From Streptomyces sp. DH37 (GTDB taxonomy: Bacteria; Actinomycetota; Actinomycetes; Streptomycetales; Streptomycetaceae): a stretch of 64,000 nt of DNA. The position numbers and the translations under genes were made by a program. The notes under the pieces are model-generated. The model was not told the origin of the DNA, did not search any database, and was given only the letters and a program-made list of their open reading frames with translations. This document shows positions 43,033-51,480 of this stretch, piece by piece (positions within the stretch are counted from its first letter, which is position 1; each line of letters begins with the position of its first letter). The DNA lies in contig NZ_JARVKV010000005.1 of the NCBI RefSeq assembly GCF_029813835.1, positions 1-64,000 on the forward strand. The letters are read 5' to 3'.

Positions 43033-44604
43033 TCATGGCGTGGAGGGCCCGGCGTTCGCGGGAGTCCTCGCGGAGGCCAGCTCGCGGACGATGCGGGCCA
43101 GGTCGGCGGGGGCGGCCGCGAGGCGGACCGGTTCGCCCGCGTCGTCGAGTTCGGCGATGTGCCAGCCCCTGGGGACGGTGTCGCCGTCGCCGCCCCGTGC
43201 GCGCCGCACGTTCCTGACGGTGAGCCGCTCCACCGGTATCCGCTTCGCCGCGAAACGGCCCGGACCGGAGTGGGGCGTCACCGCGGGCGCGCCGCCCCCG
43301 AGGACGATGTGGGTCCCGAAGCCGTGGGGGTTGTAGTCGGTGTGCTCCAGGAAGCGGGCCGCCAGGAACACCTCCCCCTCGACGGCGGGCTCTCCGGCCG
43401 CTCCGGATCCTCCGGCCTCTCCGGGCTCCCCGGGGGTACGAACGCGGGTGGCGCGCCAGGCCCAGGCGAGGAGGCCCAGAGTGGCCGACGAGCCCGCGGC
43501 CGCCCAGGCGACCGCCACGGGTGAGGAGAACAGCGACGTGGGGTGGAGGTAGCAGAGCGGCAGCAGCCACAGGCCGGTGCCGGCGAGCGCGCCCGCGAAC
43601 GGCAGGGCCGACGGGAGGACCTCGTCGTCGGGCAGCCGCCGACCGCGCAGCCGCAGCAGCACCTGAGCGCCGGGGTAGCCCGCGGCGAGGGCGCACGCTG
43701 CCGCGATGACGGCGGGCTCCCCCGGTGCGGGGACGTGCGCGCGCCACACATGGCGCTCCCCGGCGACCTCCCGCACCCCGCCGCGCCAGACGGTCAGTTC
43801 GACGCTGTCGCCGGGCCGGAACTTCCGGGCGTCCTCGTACGAGATCTCGAGCCGCTCCAGCGGCCGTCCGTCGGCGAAGTACAGCCGGCCGCGCTGCCTG
43901 GGCCGGGCGGCCTCGGTCCGCTCGATCACGGCGGACAGGGTGGTCAGGCACTCGCCGCGCTCCGTGGCGGGCGTCCGCGCCGTGCACGGGACGGCCGACT
44001 TCCACGCCCGCTCACCCGACGCGACGCCCGGCACGAACCACGCGGCCAGGCCCGCGCCCGCGAGCAGCAGCCCGCACAGGACCGACGCCCCGACCAGGCC
44101 GCGCCCGGCGGTGCGGTACGAGACGACGGGAACGTGGCCCGACTCCGGGGCCCCGTGACGGCGGTGCAGTGCGCGGAGCGCGTCCAGTTCCGCGTCGAAG
44201 GCCGGATCGGCGCGGGACCAGCTCTGCGGCAGGGGCAGGAGCCGCCTGCGCCCGTCGCGCAGCACCAGGCCGACGCGACGGACCTCCTCGACCCGGTGGT
44301 TCCTCTCGTGCTTCAGGTGTACCTGCAGGTCGGCGACGTCGGCCCACGGCACGCTCCGGCGGCGCAGCAGGGTCCGGGAGTGCAGGCCGTACGCGTCGGC
44401 GCGCACCCGGGCGGTGACCTTGTGGAGCGACACGGCGCCCACCAGCGCGAGCAGCAGGCCGGCGCCCAGCCACCCGTCCAGGAGCCGGCCGTGGTGCGCC
44501 GCGCGCGCCGCGGCCAGGACCGCCCCGGCCGCCCCGAGGCCGACGAGGAACCACCAGGCGCGTGTGTGGAGGGGGCGGCAGGTCACTTCCCGTGCATCGG
44601 TCAT
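43033..44604 (-). CDS. Membrane protein with bacterial PH-like domain
   Basis: The 523-aa protein has two N-terminal transmembrane segments (residues about 17-35 and 43-60). A PH-like segment follows (VTARVRADAYGLHSRTLLRRRSVPWADVADLQV, as in bPH proteins). Further hydrophobic segments lie near 170-190, 310-330 and 345-390. A DUF3592-like stretch (GRLYFADGRPLERLEISYEDARKFRPGDSVELTVW) lies between. The function is unknown. The ATG has GGCAGG upstream. Confidence 0.75.
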   Translation of the reverse strand: MTDAREVTCRPLHTRAWWFLVGLGAAGAVLAAARAAHHGRLLDGWLGAGLLLALVGAVSLHKVTARVRADAYGLHSRTLLRRRSVPWADVADLQVHLKHERNHRVEEVRRVGLVLRDGRRRLLPLPQSWSRADPAFDAELDALRALHRRHGAPESGHVPVVSYRTAGRGLVGASVLCGLLLAGAGLAAWFVPGVASGERAWKSAVPCTARTPATERGECLTTLSAVIERTEAARPRQRGRLYFADGRPLERLEISYEDARKFRPGDSVELTVWRGGVREVAGERHVWRAHVPAPGEPAVIAAACALAAGYPGAQVLLRLRGRRLPDDEVLPSALPFAGALAGTGLWLLPLCYLHPTSLFSSPVAVAWAAAGSSATLGLLAWAWRATRVRTPGEPGEAGGSGAAGEPAVEGEVFLAARFLEHTDYNPHGFGTHIVLGGGAPAVTPHSGPGRFAAKRIPVERLTVRNVRRARGGDGDTVPRGWHIAELDDAGEPVRLAAAPADLARIVRELASARTPANAGPSTP

Positions 44605-44699
44605 GCCCGGCATCCTGCCGTCGTCCGGGCCGGGAGTTCTTGTGCACGATGCGGCAGCTTCCCGCCCGGCGACGCTGCCGACTGCGGGAGGCGAAGCCC

Positions 44700-45542
44700 G
44701 GTTCGGGGCCGCGCTCCGGCGGCGGCCACCCCCGGGCCGCGCCGGACGCGGCCCGGGGGCGCCGGAGGCGCGGGGCCCGGTACCGCAGGACGGTACCCGG
44801 GTCGGGCTGCCGGTACGTGACCCGGGCACCGGCGTTGACGGCGGTGCCGCTCGGCAGGGCGAGCGTCGTCGGACGGTCGTCCCCCGCCGCCCTGCCGTCG
44901 CGGTCGGTGGGGAGGACGCCGAGCCCGGTGACCCCGACCACGGCGCCGCCGTGGTCGGGGGTGCAGGTGGTGATGCCGGCACAGGCGGACCCGGCGGGCC
45001 GCACCGGGACCACCGTGTGCGGAACGCTGCCCTCCATGGGAGGGGCCGGAGCCTGGGCGTCGTCGAAGTGCGGGAGCGGGTAGCCGTAGACGTCACAGGC
45101 GGTGTCACCGGTGTCGGTGACCGCCAGGAGCATGTGGTCGGCGGGCCGGGGAACGGTCCGGAGGGTGAGCTCGACGTCGGACGCGTCGCACCCCCGGCGG
45201 CGGAGGGGCCGTCCTCGCCGCTCCCACCGGCCTCACCGCCTCCGCCCTCCGGGCGTCCCCGGCCCCGCGGCCGTCCCGGTCCTCCTGCCGCCTGTGGCCG
45301 GCCGGGTCCGTCAGGGTCCGTCCGGGCGCCGTCCGCACCGTCGGCCTCCTCCGGGGCCGCGTCCTCACGCGGGGCCTCACGCAGGGCCTCACGCGAGGCC
45401 TCCCGGGCGGGCGTGGCGGACTGTCCGGCGGGCGCCGCGCCCTCCTCCACCGCCCCGTGCCGGACCGGCACGCGGCCGTCGACAGGGAGGCGGCGGCGAG
45501 GGCGGCGACGGCGAACCGGGGCGTGCGTCGGGTGCGGAACAT
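44700..45542 (-). pseudogene. Frameshifted DUF4232-like secreted protein gene
   Basis: An ATG at 45542 with GAGGA upstream opens MFRTRRTPRFAVAALAAASL, a signal peptide. The reading frame becomes nonsensical after about 25 codons. A second frame then carries a Glu/Ala-rich linker (SATPAREASREALREAPRED), and from about 45190 a third frame holds the domain: CDASDVELTLRTVPRPADH, DTGDTACDVYGYPLPHFD, VGVTGLGVLPTDRDG. Together they match a DUF4232 exported protein. Two frame changes are needed, so this is either a true pseudogene or contains sequencing errors. The end is uncertain because the third frame runs into the next gene. Confidence 0.55.
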
Positions 45543-45939
45543 GAACGTGTCCTCTTCCGGAAGCGGAGGAAGGGTGCCGGAATCGGCTCCGCGGTGATCG
45601 CCGCGGCATGTCCGCCACCGCGGCCGTCCCACCCCGGCCGGGACGACGGCGGCCCGCCGACCCAGGACGCGGGGATGTCCCGCCCCCGTCCGACCTGCCC
45701 GAACGCCGCCCCCGCGTCCGCTCGGCGGGGCTTCTCCCACAAAGTGAGCGGGAGCGACCCCGAGGTGGTGTACGTCGCCGCCGGGCACCACGCCGCGCGT
45801 CCCGCCGATCCGGACGGCCACCGCGTCCCCGCCCCGCGCCGTCCCGCCCGCGCCGCCCCGCACCGTCCCCGCGCCGCCCCCGGCGCCGCGTCCGCGGGGA
45901 AACCGCCGCCCCGCGGGCGGTCTACCGTGAGGACATCGG
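45543..45939. other. Gene-free divergent region
   Basis: About 400 bp lie between the DUF4232-like start and the FadR-type regulator. Both strands are open in several frames but none shows a family motif or good ribosome site. It should hold both promoters; none was recognised. Confidence 0.4.
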
Positions 45940-45960
45940 ATGACCAGCGGAGGAGGCGGT

Positions 45961-46662
45961 GTGCCAGTCACTGACGGAGCGATCGAGAAGATCAAGGCCA
46001 TGATCGTGACGGGTGAGCTCGGCCCCGGCTCGAAGCTTCCCAGGGAGGCGGACCTCGCCGAGCGGCTCGGTCTGTCCCGCAACTCCCTGCGCGAGGCCGT
46101 CAAGGCGCTTTCGCTGATCAACGTGCTCGACGTGCGCCAGGGCGACGGGACGTACGTGACCAGCCTCGAACCGGGTCTGCTGCTGGAGGCGATGGGATTC
46201 GTCATCGATCTCCACCAGGACGACACCGTCCTGGAGTTCCTCGAGGTCCGCCGCATCCTGGAGCCCGCCGCCGCGGCCATGGCCGCGGCGGTGATGAGCG
46301 ACGGGGACAGGGCCGCCCTGCGCGCGACCCTGGAGGAGCTGGAGGAGTCCCCGACGGTGGAGGCCCTGGTCGCCAACGACCTCAAGTTCCACCGTCTCAT
46401 CGCCGCGGGCTCGGGCAACACCGTGCTGTGCTCCGTGCTCGAGGGCATTTCCGGTCCGACGGCGCGCGCCCGGATCTGGCGCGGGCTGACGCAGGAGGGG
46501 GCGGTGCGGCGGACCAGGGAGCAGCACGCGTCGATCTGCGAGGCGATCGAGGCGCGCCGGCCCGAGGTCGCACGGGCATGGGCGACCGTCCACGTCGCGG
46601 ACGTCGAACAGTGGCTGCGGAGCGCGCTCGGCTCCGCGGCGCCGGCCCTCCCGCCGGGCTGA
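45961..46662 (+). CDS. FadR/GntR-family regulator (FCD domain)
   Basis: The 233-aa protein has an N-terminal GntR winged helix (IKAMIVTGELGPGSKLPREADLAERLGLSRNSLREAVKAL, wing GDGTYV) and a C-terminal all-helical FCD ligand domain (VRRILEPAAAAMAA, KFHRLIAAGSGN, EQHASICEAIEARRPEVA). The FCD metal-binding Asp/His residues are visible. GTG 45961 is chosen because GGAGGAGG precedes it and relatives start with PVTDxAIEKIK; ATG 45940 is an alternative. It faces the end of the L-fucose operon (20-bp gap) and is its likely ligand-responsive repressor. Confidence 0.92.
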   Translation: MPVTDGAIEKIKAMIVTGELGPGSKLPREADLAERLGLSRNSLREAVKALSLINVLDVRQGDGTYVTSLEPGLLLEAMGFVIDLHQDDTVLEFLEVRRILEPAAAAMAAAVMSDGDRAALRATLEELEESPTVEALVANDLKFHRLIAAGSGNTVLCSVLEGISGPTARARIWRGLTQEGAVRRTREQHASICEAIEARRPEVARAWATVHVADVEQWLRSALGSAAPALPPG

Positions 46663-46681
46663 CGCCCCCTCGCCCCGGCCG

Positions 46682-47524
46682 TCAGATCCCGTAGACGCGG
46701 GCCGCCGTCCCGCCGAAGACCGCTTCCCGCTCGGAGGCGGTGAGGAACGCGGTGAGCTCGCGGGCGGTGTCGACGACCCGGCCGTAGGAGGCCGCGAGCA
46801 GGCAGACCGGCCAGTCGGAGCCGAACATCGTCCGCCCGGGCCCGAACGCCTCGAGGGCCGTGTCGGCGAACGGGCGCAGGTCCTCCACCGTCCAGTCGTC
46901 CCAGCGGGCCTCGGTCACCAGGCCGGAGAGCTTGCACACGGTGTTCGGCAGCCCGGCCAGCCGCCGGATCCACCCGGCCCACGGCTCCGGCGAGCCGTCG
47001 GCCACCGGCGGTTTGCCCAGATGGTCCAGTACGAAGACCAGGTCGGGATGGGCCGCGGCGGCCTCCGCGGCCGCGGGCAGCTGGTGCGGCAGGACCACCA
47101 GGTCGTGGACGAGCCCGGCGTCGGCCAGCGCCCGCATGCCGCGGGCCACGTCCGGACGCAGCAGCCAGCGCGGGTCGGACTCGCCCTGCACCTGGTGGCG
47201 TATGCCCACCAGGTGCGCGCCGCCGGGCAGTTCACGGAGTCCGGCGAGGGCGTCGGCGACCCGCGGGGAGGTCAGGTCGGTCCAGCCGACCACGCCGGCG
47301 ACCAGGTCGTCCGCCTCGGCCAGGGCGAGCAGCTCCGGAGTCTCCCCCTCGACGGCGACCGTCTGCACCACCACGGTGGCGTCCACCCCCGAGGCGGCGG
47401 CCTCGGGAGCCAGGTCGGCCATGGCGAAGTCCCTTCGCAGGGGGGCGAGGCCGGCTCCGTCCAGCCACCCCTGATCACGCACCCCCAGGTCCCACACGTG
47501 GTGGTGGGCGTCGATGGTCCGCAT
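46682..47524 (-). CDS. Amidohydrolase, probable L-fuconolactonase
   Basis: The 280-aa TIM-barrel amidohydrolase has the metal motif DAHHHVWD (residues 5-12), IRHQVQGE, FVLDHLGKP and the C-terminal FGSDWPV. This is the layout of fucono- and rhamnonolactonases. It would hydrolyse L-fuconolactone to L-fuconate in the cytoplasm. It is the last gene of a four-gene minus-strand operon with SDR, fuconate dehydratase and FAH-type hydrolase. The ATG is preceded by GGGAGG. Confidence 0.88.
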   Translation of the reverse strand: MRTIDAHHHVWDLGVRDQGWLDGAGLAPLRRDFAMADLAPEAAASGVDATVVVQTVAVEGETPELLALAEADDLVAGVVGWTDLTSPRVADALAGLRELPGGAHLVGIRHQVQGESDPRWLLRPDVARGMRALADAGLVHDLVVLPHQLPAAAEAAAAHPDLVFVLDHLGKPPVADGSPEPWAGWIRRLAGLPNTVCKLSGLVTEARWDDWTVEDLRPFADTALEAFGPGRTMFGSDWPVCLLAASYGRVVDTARELTAFLTASEREAVFGGTAARVYGI

Positions 47525-47654
47525 CCCGGTCACACCTCCCTCGTCGGCGGCACCGCAGCACCGCAGCCCCGCCGTCCGTCGTCCCGTCCGGCTCCACCCG
47601 GGCGGGCCGCGCGCCCCGGCCCGGTCGGGTGCGGCGCCGTCGGCGGCCCGGCCG

Positions 47655-48437
47655 TCACCGTGCCGCCGGGCGCGGGCGCAGGCCGGCCATGCCGCCGTCG
47701 ACGGCCAGGGCGGTGCCGGTGACCGATGCCGAGGCGGGACCGGCCAGGTAGACGACGGCCGCCGCGACCTCCTCGGCGCTCACCAGGCGCCCCATGGGCT
47801 GGCGGGCCTCCAGCGCGGCCCGTTCGGCCGCCGGGTCGTCGGCGGCCTCCAGCAGCCGTGCCACCCAGGGGGTGTCGGCCGTGCCGGGGTTGACGCAGTT
47901 GACGCGGATGCCCTCGCGGACGTGGTCGGCCGCCATGGCGAGGGTGAGGGAGAGGACGGCGCCCTTGCTGGCGGAGTACAGGGCACGCTGCGGCAGCCCG
48001 GCCGTGGCGGCGATCGAGCAGGTGTTGACGACCGAGGCGTGTGCGGAGCGCCGCAGGTGGGGCAGGGCGGCGCGGGTGACGCGCACCATTCCCAGGACGT
48101 TGACGTCCAGGACGCGGTGCCACTGCTCGTCCGGGTTGTCCTCCACCGTGCCGGTCGCGCCGATCCCGGCGTTGTTGACCACGATGTCGAGGCCGCCGAA
48201 GCGTGCGGCCGCCTCCGCCACGGAGGCGCGGACCGAGGTGTCGTCGGTGACGTCCGCCGTCAGGCCGGTCCACGGCTCCCGCTCGCAGTCGGGGACGGGG
48301 TCGAGGACGGCCACGTGCGCGCCGCCGTCGGTGAGGGCGCGGGCGACGGCCCGCCCGATTCCGGAACCGCCGCCGGTGACGACGGCCCGCAGGCCGCGCA
48401 GCCCCGCCGCGCCGGTCATGCCCGCCGTGCCGGTCAT
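47655..48437 (-). CDS. SDR-family dehydrogenase of sugar-acid catabolism
   Basis: The 260-aa short-chain dehydrogenase has NAD(P) binding TGGGSGIG, the NNAGIG motif, catalytic Ser in NTCSIAAT and Tyr/Lys in YSASK. The C-terminus reads [14 protein letters not shown]. In fucose oxidation it could be the L-fucose dehydrogenase or the 2-keto-3-deoxy-L-fuconate dehydrogenase; the sequence alone does not decide. The ATG overlaps the upstream stop by ATGA and has GAGGAGG 7 nt before it. Confidence 0.88.
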   Translation of the reverse strand: MTGTAGMTGAAGLRGLRAVVTGGGSGIGRAVARALTDGGAHVAVLDPVPDCEREPWTGLTADVTDDTSVRASVAEAAARFGGLDIVVNNAGIGATGTVEDNPDEQWHRVLDVNVLGMVRVTRAALPHLRRSAHASVVNTCSIAATAGLPQRALYSASKGAVLSLTLAMAADHVREGIRVNCVNPGTADTPWVARLLEAADDPAAERAALEARQPMGRLVSAEEVAAAVVYLAGPASASVTGTALAVDGGMAGLRPRPAAR

Positions 48438-49786
48438 CCCGGTGCCTCCTCGCCGGCCGCCCGGGCGGCCCAGTACGCGCCGTGGGGGAAGGTGTAGCGC
48501 GCGATGGACCCCGGCGCCATCGTCGCGGAGAAGCCCGGCGCGGTCGGGGCGGCGTAGTGGCCGCGGCGGACCACCACCGGGTCGAGGAAGTGCTCGTGCA
48601 GGTGGTCCACGTACTCGATGACCCGGTCCTCGGTGCTGCCGCTGAGCGCCACGTAGTCGAACATCGCCAGGTGCTGGACGAGTTCGCACAGGCCCACGCC
48701 GCCGGCGTGCGGGCAGACCGGCACCTCGAAGGCGGCCGCCAGCAGCAGGACGGCCAGGTTCTCGTTGACGCCGCCCACCCGGGCGGCGTCGAGCTGGAGG
48801 ACGTCGATCGCACCGGCCTGGAGGAGCTGCTTGAAGACCACCCGGTTCTGCGCGTGCTCGCCGGTGGCGACCTTGACGGGGGCGACGGCCTCGCGCACGG
48901 CGGCGTGGCCGAGTACGTCGTCGGGGGAGGTGGGCTCCTCGATCCAGTACGGATCGAACCCGGCGAGCGCCCTGGTCCAGGCGATCGCCTCGTCGACGTT
49001 CCAGCGCTGGTTGGCGTCGATCGCCACGCGGACGCCGTCGCCGACCGCGGCGCGGGCGGCGCGGCACCGGCGGATGTCGTCGGCGAGGTCGGCGCCGACC
49101 TTGAGCTTGATCTGCGTGAAGCCGTCGGCGACCGCCCGCCTCGCCAGGCGGGTGAGCTTCTCGTCGGAGTAGCCCAGCCAGCCGGGCGAGGTGGTGTAGG
49201 CGGGGTAGCCGCGCTCCAGCAGGGCGGCCTCGCGCCCGCGCCGTCCCTCCCGGCCCCGGCGCAGGAGTTCCAGGGCCTTGTCCGGGGTGAGGACGTCGGC
49301 GATGTAGCGGAAGTCGACCTGGGAGACCAGCCACTCCGGGGAGGCGTCGGCCAGCAGCCTCCACAGCGGTTTGCGCGCGCGCTTGGCGGCGAGGTCCCAC
49401 ACGGCGTTGAGCACCGCGCCGACCGCCATGTGCATCACGCCCTTCTCCGGGCCCAGCCAGCGCAGTTGGCTGTCGCCGGCCAGGGCGCGGGCCAGCGTCC
49501 CGGGGTCGGCGCACAGGTCGTCGGCCGGCAGGCCGAGGACGTGGTGGCGCAGGGCCTCGATCGCGGCCACCTGGACGTCGTTGCCCCGGCCGATGGTGAA
49601 GGCGAACCCGTGGCCCTCCGCGCCGTCGTCGGCGTCGGTGCGCAGGACCAGATAGGCGGCCGAGTAGTCGGGATCGGGGTTCATGGCGTCGGAGCCGTCC
49701 AGCTCCCCGGAGGTGGGGAACCGGATGTCGTGGGTGTCGAACCCGGTGATGCGGGGAGAGGCGGCGGACAAGGAAGCCCCCCTCAT
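48434..49786 (-). CDS. L-fuconate dehydratase (enolase superfamily)
   Basis: This 450-aa enolase-superfamily enzyme has N-terminal [14 protein letters not shown], typical of L-fuconate dehydratases. Its barrel has KLKVG, metal ligands in [15 protein letters not shown] and ATGEHAQN, and the general acid/base His in [11 protein letters not shown]. It dehydrates L-fuconate to 2-keto-3-deoxy-L-fuconate. Both ends overlap neighbours by 4 bp, so the operon is tightly coupled. A TTG 15 nt further in has a better ribosome site and is an alternative start. Confidence 0.92.
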   Translation of the reverse strand: MRGASLSAASPRITGFDTHDIRFPTSGELDGSDAMNPDPDYSAAYLVLRTDADDGAEGHGFAFTIGRGNDVQVAAIEALRHHVLGLPADDLCADPGTLARALAGDSQLRWLGPEKGVMHMAVGAVLNAVWDLAAKRARKPLWRLLADASPEWLVSQVDFRYIADVLTPDKALELLRRGREGRRGREAALLERGYPAYTTSPGWLGYSDEKLTRLARRAVADGFTQIKLKVGADLADDIRRCRAARAAVGDGVRVAIDANQRWNVDEAIAWTRALAGFDPYWIEEPTSPDDVLGHAAVREAVAPVKVATGEHAQNRVVFKQLLQAGAIDVLQLDAARVGGVNENLAVLLLAAAFEVPVCPHAGGVGLCELVQHLAMFDYVALSGSTEDRVIEYVDHLHEHFLDPVVVRRGHYAAPTAPGFSATMAPGSIARYTFPHGAYWAARAAGEEAPG

Positions 49787-50637
49787 GCCGGAACGAAGGT
49801 CTGGCGCTGGACGCCGAGGCCGTCGATCCCGAGCTCGACGGTGTCGCCGGCCCGCAGGTAGGGGGCGTCCGGCAGGCCGAGGGCCACACCGGCCGGGGTC
49901 CCGGTGTTCACCAGGTCCCCGGGTTCGAGCACCATGTACTGGCTCAGGTACCAGATCAGGTACGCCACGTCGAAGATCATGTCCGAGGTGCTGCCGTCCT
50001 GCCGTCTGCGGCCGTTGACCGACAGCCGCAGCCCCAGGGACCGGGGGTCGCCGACCTCGTCCGGGGTCACCAGCCACGGCCCGAGCGGGTTGAAGGTCTC
50101 GCACGACTTGCCCAGGTCCCACTGGGGGGACCGCTCCAGCTGGAACTCGCGCTCGGAGACGTCGTGGCTGACCGCGTAGCCGGCGATCAGCGCGTGCGCC
50201 TGGTCGGGCGAGTCGAGGTAGCGGGCCCGGGAGCCGATGACGACGCCGAGTTCGACCTCCCAGTCGGTGCGGGTGGAGCCGCGGGGGACGAGCACCTCGT
50301 CGTAGGGGCCGACGACGGTGCCCGGGTCCTTCAAGAAGACCACGGGGCGCTCCGGGACCGCCGCGCCGGTCTCGGCGGCGTGGTCGCGGTAGTTGAGCCC
50401 GATGCACACGATCTTCCCCGGCCGCGCGACCGGCGCCCCGGTGCGGGTGCCCGCGGGCGGCGTCAGGACGGGGAGGCGGTCCTCCCGCAGGGCGGCGCGC
50501 AGGCGTTCGACGCCGCCGGAGGCGAAGAACGCGCCGTCGAAGTCGGGCGTCACCCCGGAGGCGTCCAGCGGCCGGCCGTCGTCGGCCAGTACGGCCGGCC
50601 GCTCCGCGCCCCGGGGGCCGAGTCGGGTGAGTCTCAC
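49783..50637 (-). CDS. Fumarylacetoacetate hydrolase-family protein, probable 2,4-diketo-3-deoxy-L-fuconate hydrolase
   Basis: The 284-aa protein has the FAH fold: [17 protein letters not shown], the metal-binding [25 protein letters not shown] and the [10 protein letters not shown] loop. Family members cleave C-C bonds of diketo sugar acids, which closes the oxidative L-fucose route together with the downstream genes. The GTG start has CGGAGGG about 9 nt upstream. It is the first gene of the operon, 235 bp downstream of the inverted-repeat operator. Confidence 0.88.
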   Translation of the reverse strand: MRLTRLGPRGAERPAVLADDGRPLDASGVTPDFDGAFFASGGVERLRAALREDRLPVLTPPAGTRTGAPVARPGKIVCIGLNYRDHAAETGAAVPERPVVFLKDPGTVVGPYDEVLVPRGSTRTDWEVELGVVIGSRARYLDSPDQAHALIAGYAVSHDVSEREFQLERSPQWDLGKSCETFNPLGPWLVTPDEVGDPRSLGLRLSVNGRRRQDGSTSDMIFDVAYLIWYLSQYMVLEPGDLVNTGTPAGVALGLPDAPYLRAGDTVELGIDGLGVQRQTFVPA

Positions 50638-50871
50638 GTGCGGTGCCCTCCGGGGTGTCGGTGGTGGGTGCCGGTCGTCGGTGCGGCGGGGACCCTCGCG
50701 GCTCGGGCGGCCTCGGTGGTGCCGCGGCCCGTCGCCGCGGCGGGTGCGACGGCGCCGGTCGCCGCGAGGACCGCGCCCCTCGCCCCGGTGCGCGCTGCTC
50801 CGGTCGCCGTCCGCGGCTCCTCGCGAGTGCTGTGGTGCCGCGGGCCGGACGCACCCGGTGGTCTCATATTC

Positions 50872-50942
50872 ATCGGATCTATCGAGAGACGACAAGGCTT
50901 CGTCAGCTCATGAAACGGTAACGAGGGAAGGATAGATCCGAT
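50872..50942 (-). promoter_or_regulatory. Promoter with 12-bp inverted-repeat operator of the fucose operon
   Basis: ATCGGATCTATC (50872-50883) and its exact reverse complement GATAGATCCGAT (50931-50942) are 47 bp apart. On the minus strand a TTGTCG/TGAATA pair with 17-bp spacing brackets the left copy, placing that operator inside the promoter. The region is AT-richer than its surroundings. The FadR-type regulator at 45961 is the obvious candidate protein; DNA looping between the two sites is possible. Confidence 0.7.
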
Positions 50943-51480
50943 CAATGGAGGTCATCCGCCGATGAACGGCGCCGAGACCGGAACAGGGGCCGGGGGAGCG
51001 GTTCCGGCGGCATCGGTCCCGTTCGGGCGAGGGGCCGGTGGCGGGGGGCGCCGGACTCGGGCAGCGCCGCCGAGCCGGCCGCGCGGCGACCGAAGCCGGA
51101 CGGGAGGGCGATCCGGGCCGCGGGCCCGGCCGCCGCGGCGGGTGCTCGGAGAAGGTCCACGCCGGGAGGGGTGCGGCCGAGGGCCGCCGCCGGACGGCCT
51201 ACCGCGGGAGGGGCGTGGGTGCCGTGACGAGGCCGGACCGCGGGCGCGGGCAGCGGCGATCGGCGCGCGGCGGCGGGCACGGGCAGGATCGTGACGTGAC
51301 GTGACGTGACGTGACGTGACGTGACGTGGCGTGACGTCACGAGGCGGGGCGGGGCGGGACCGGGACGGGACGGCGGCCGGCGGTCCGACGCTCAGCGGGC
51401 GCCGGCCGGCCGCCGTCCCCCGGCCGCCCTTCTCCCGGGGCGGCGGGGCGGTCCTCCCCGGAGCTTCCGGGCGGTGTGCG
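50943..51480. other. Gene-free region beside the fucose operator
   Basis: Apart from the operator at its left end and the GTGAC array, the 538 bp hold an open plus-strand frame from ATG 50962 (MNGAETGTGAGG...) ending in the array. It has no recognisable domain, a skewed Gly/Arg composition and a distant ribosome site. I do not call it a gene. Confidence 0.4.
51291..51340 (+). repeat. GTGAC pentanucleotide array ending in GTGACGTCAC
   Basis: Seven perfect GTGAC units (51291-51325) are followed by GTGGC, GTGAC and GTCAC. The last two units form the 10-bp palindrome GTGACGTCAC. It lies in the non-coding gap 140 bp past the stop of the hemerythrin-esterase gene (minus strand). Confidence 0.9.

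Noticed and set aside
50962..51294. Possible 110-codon gene divergent from the fucose operon
   Set aside because: No domain, skewed composition, ribosome site too far away and stop lying inside the GTGAC repeat.
51331..51340. GTGACGTCAC as a CRE/CREB-like site
   Set aside because: That motif belongs to eukaryotic bZIP proteins; here it is the end of a pentanucleotide array.
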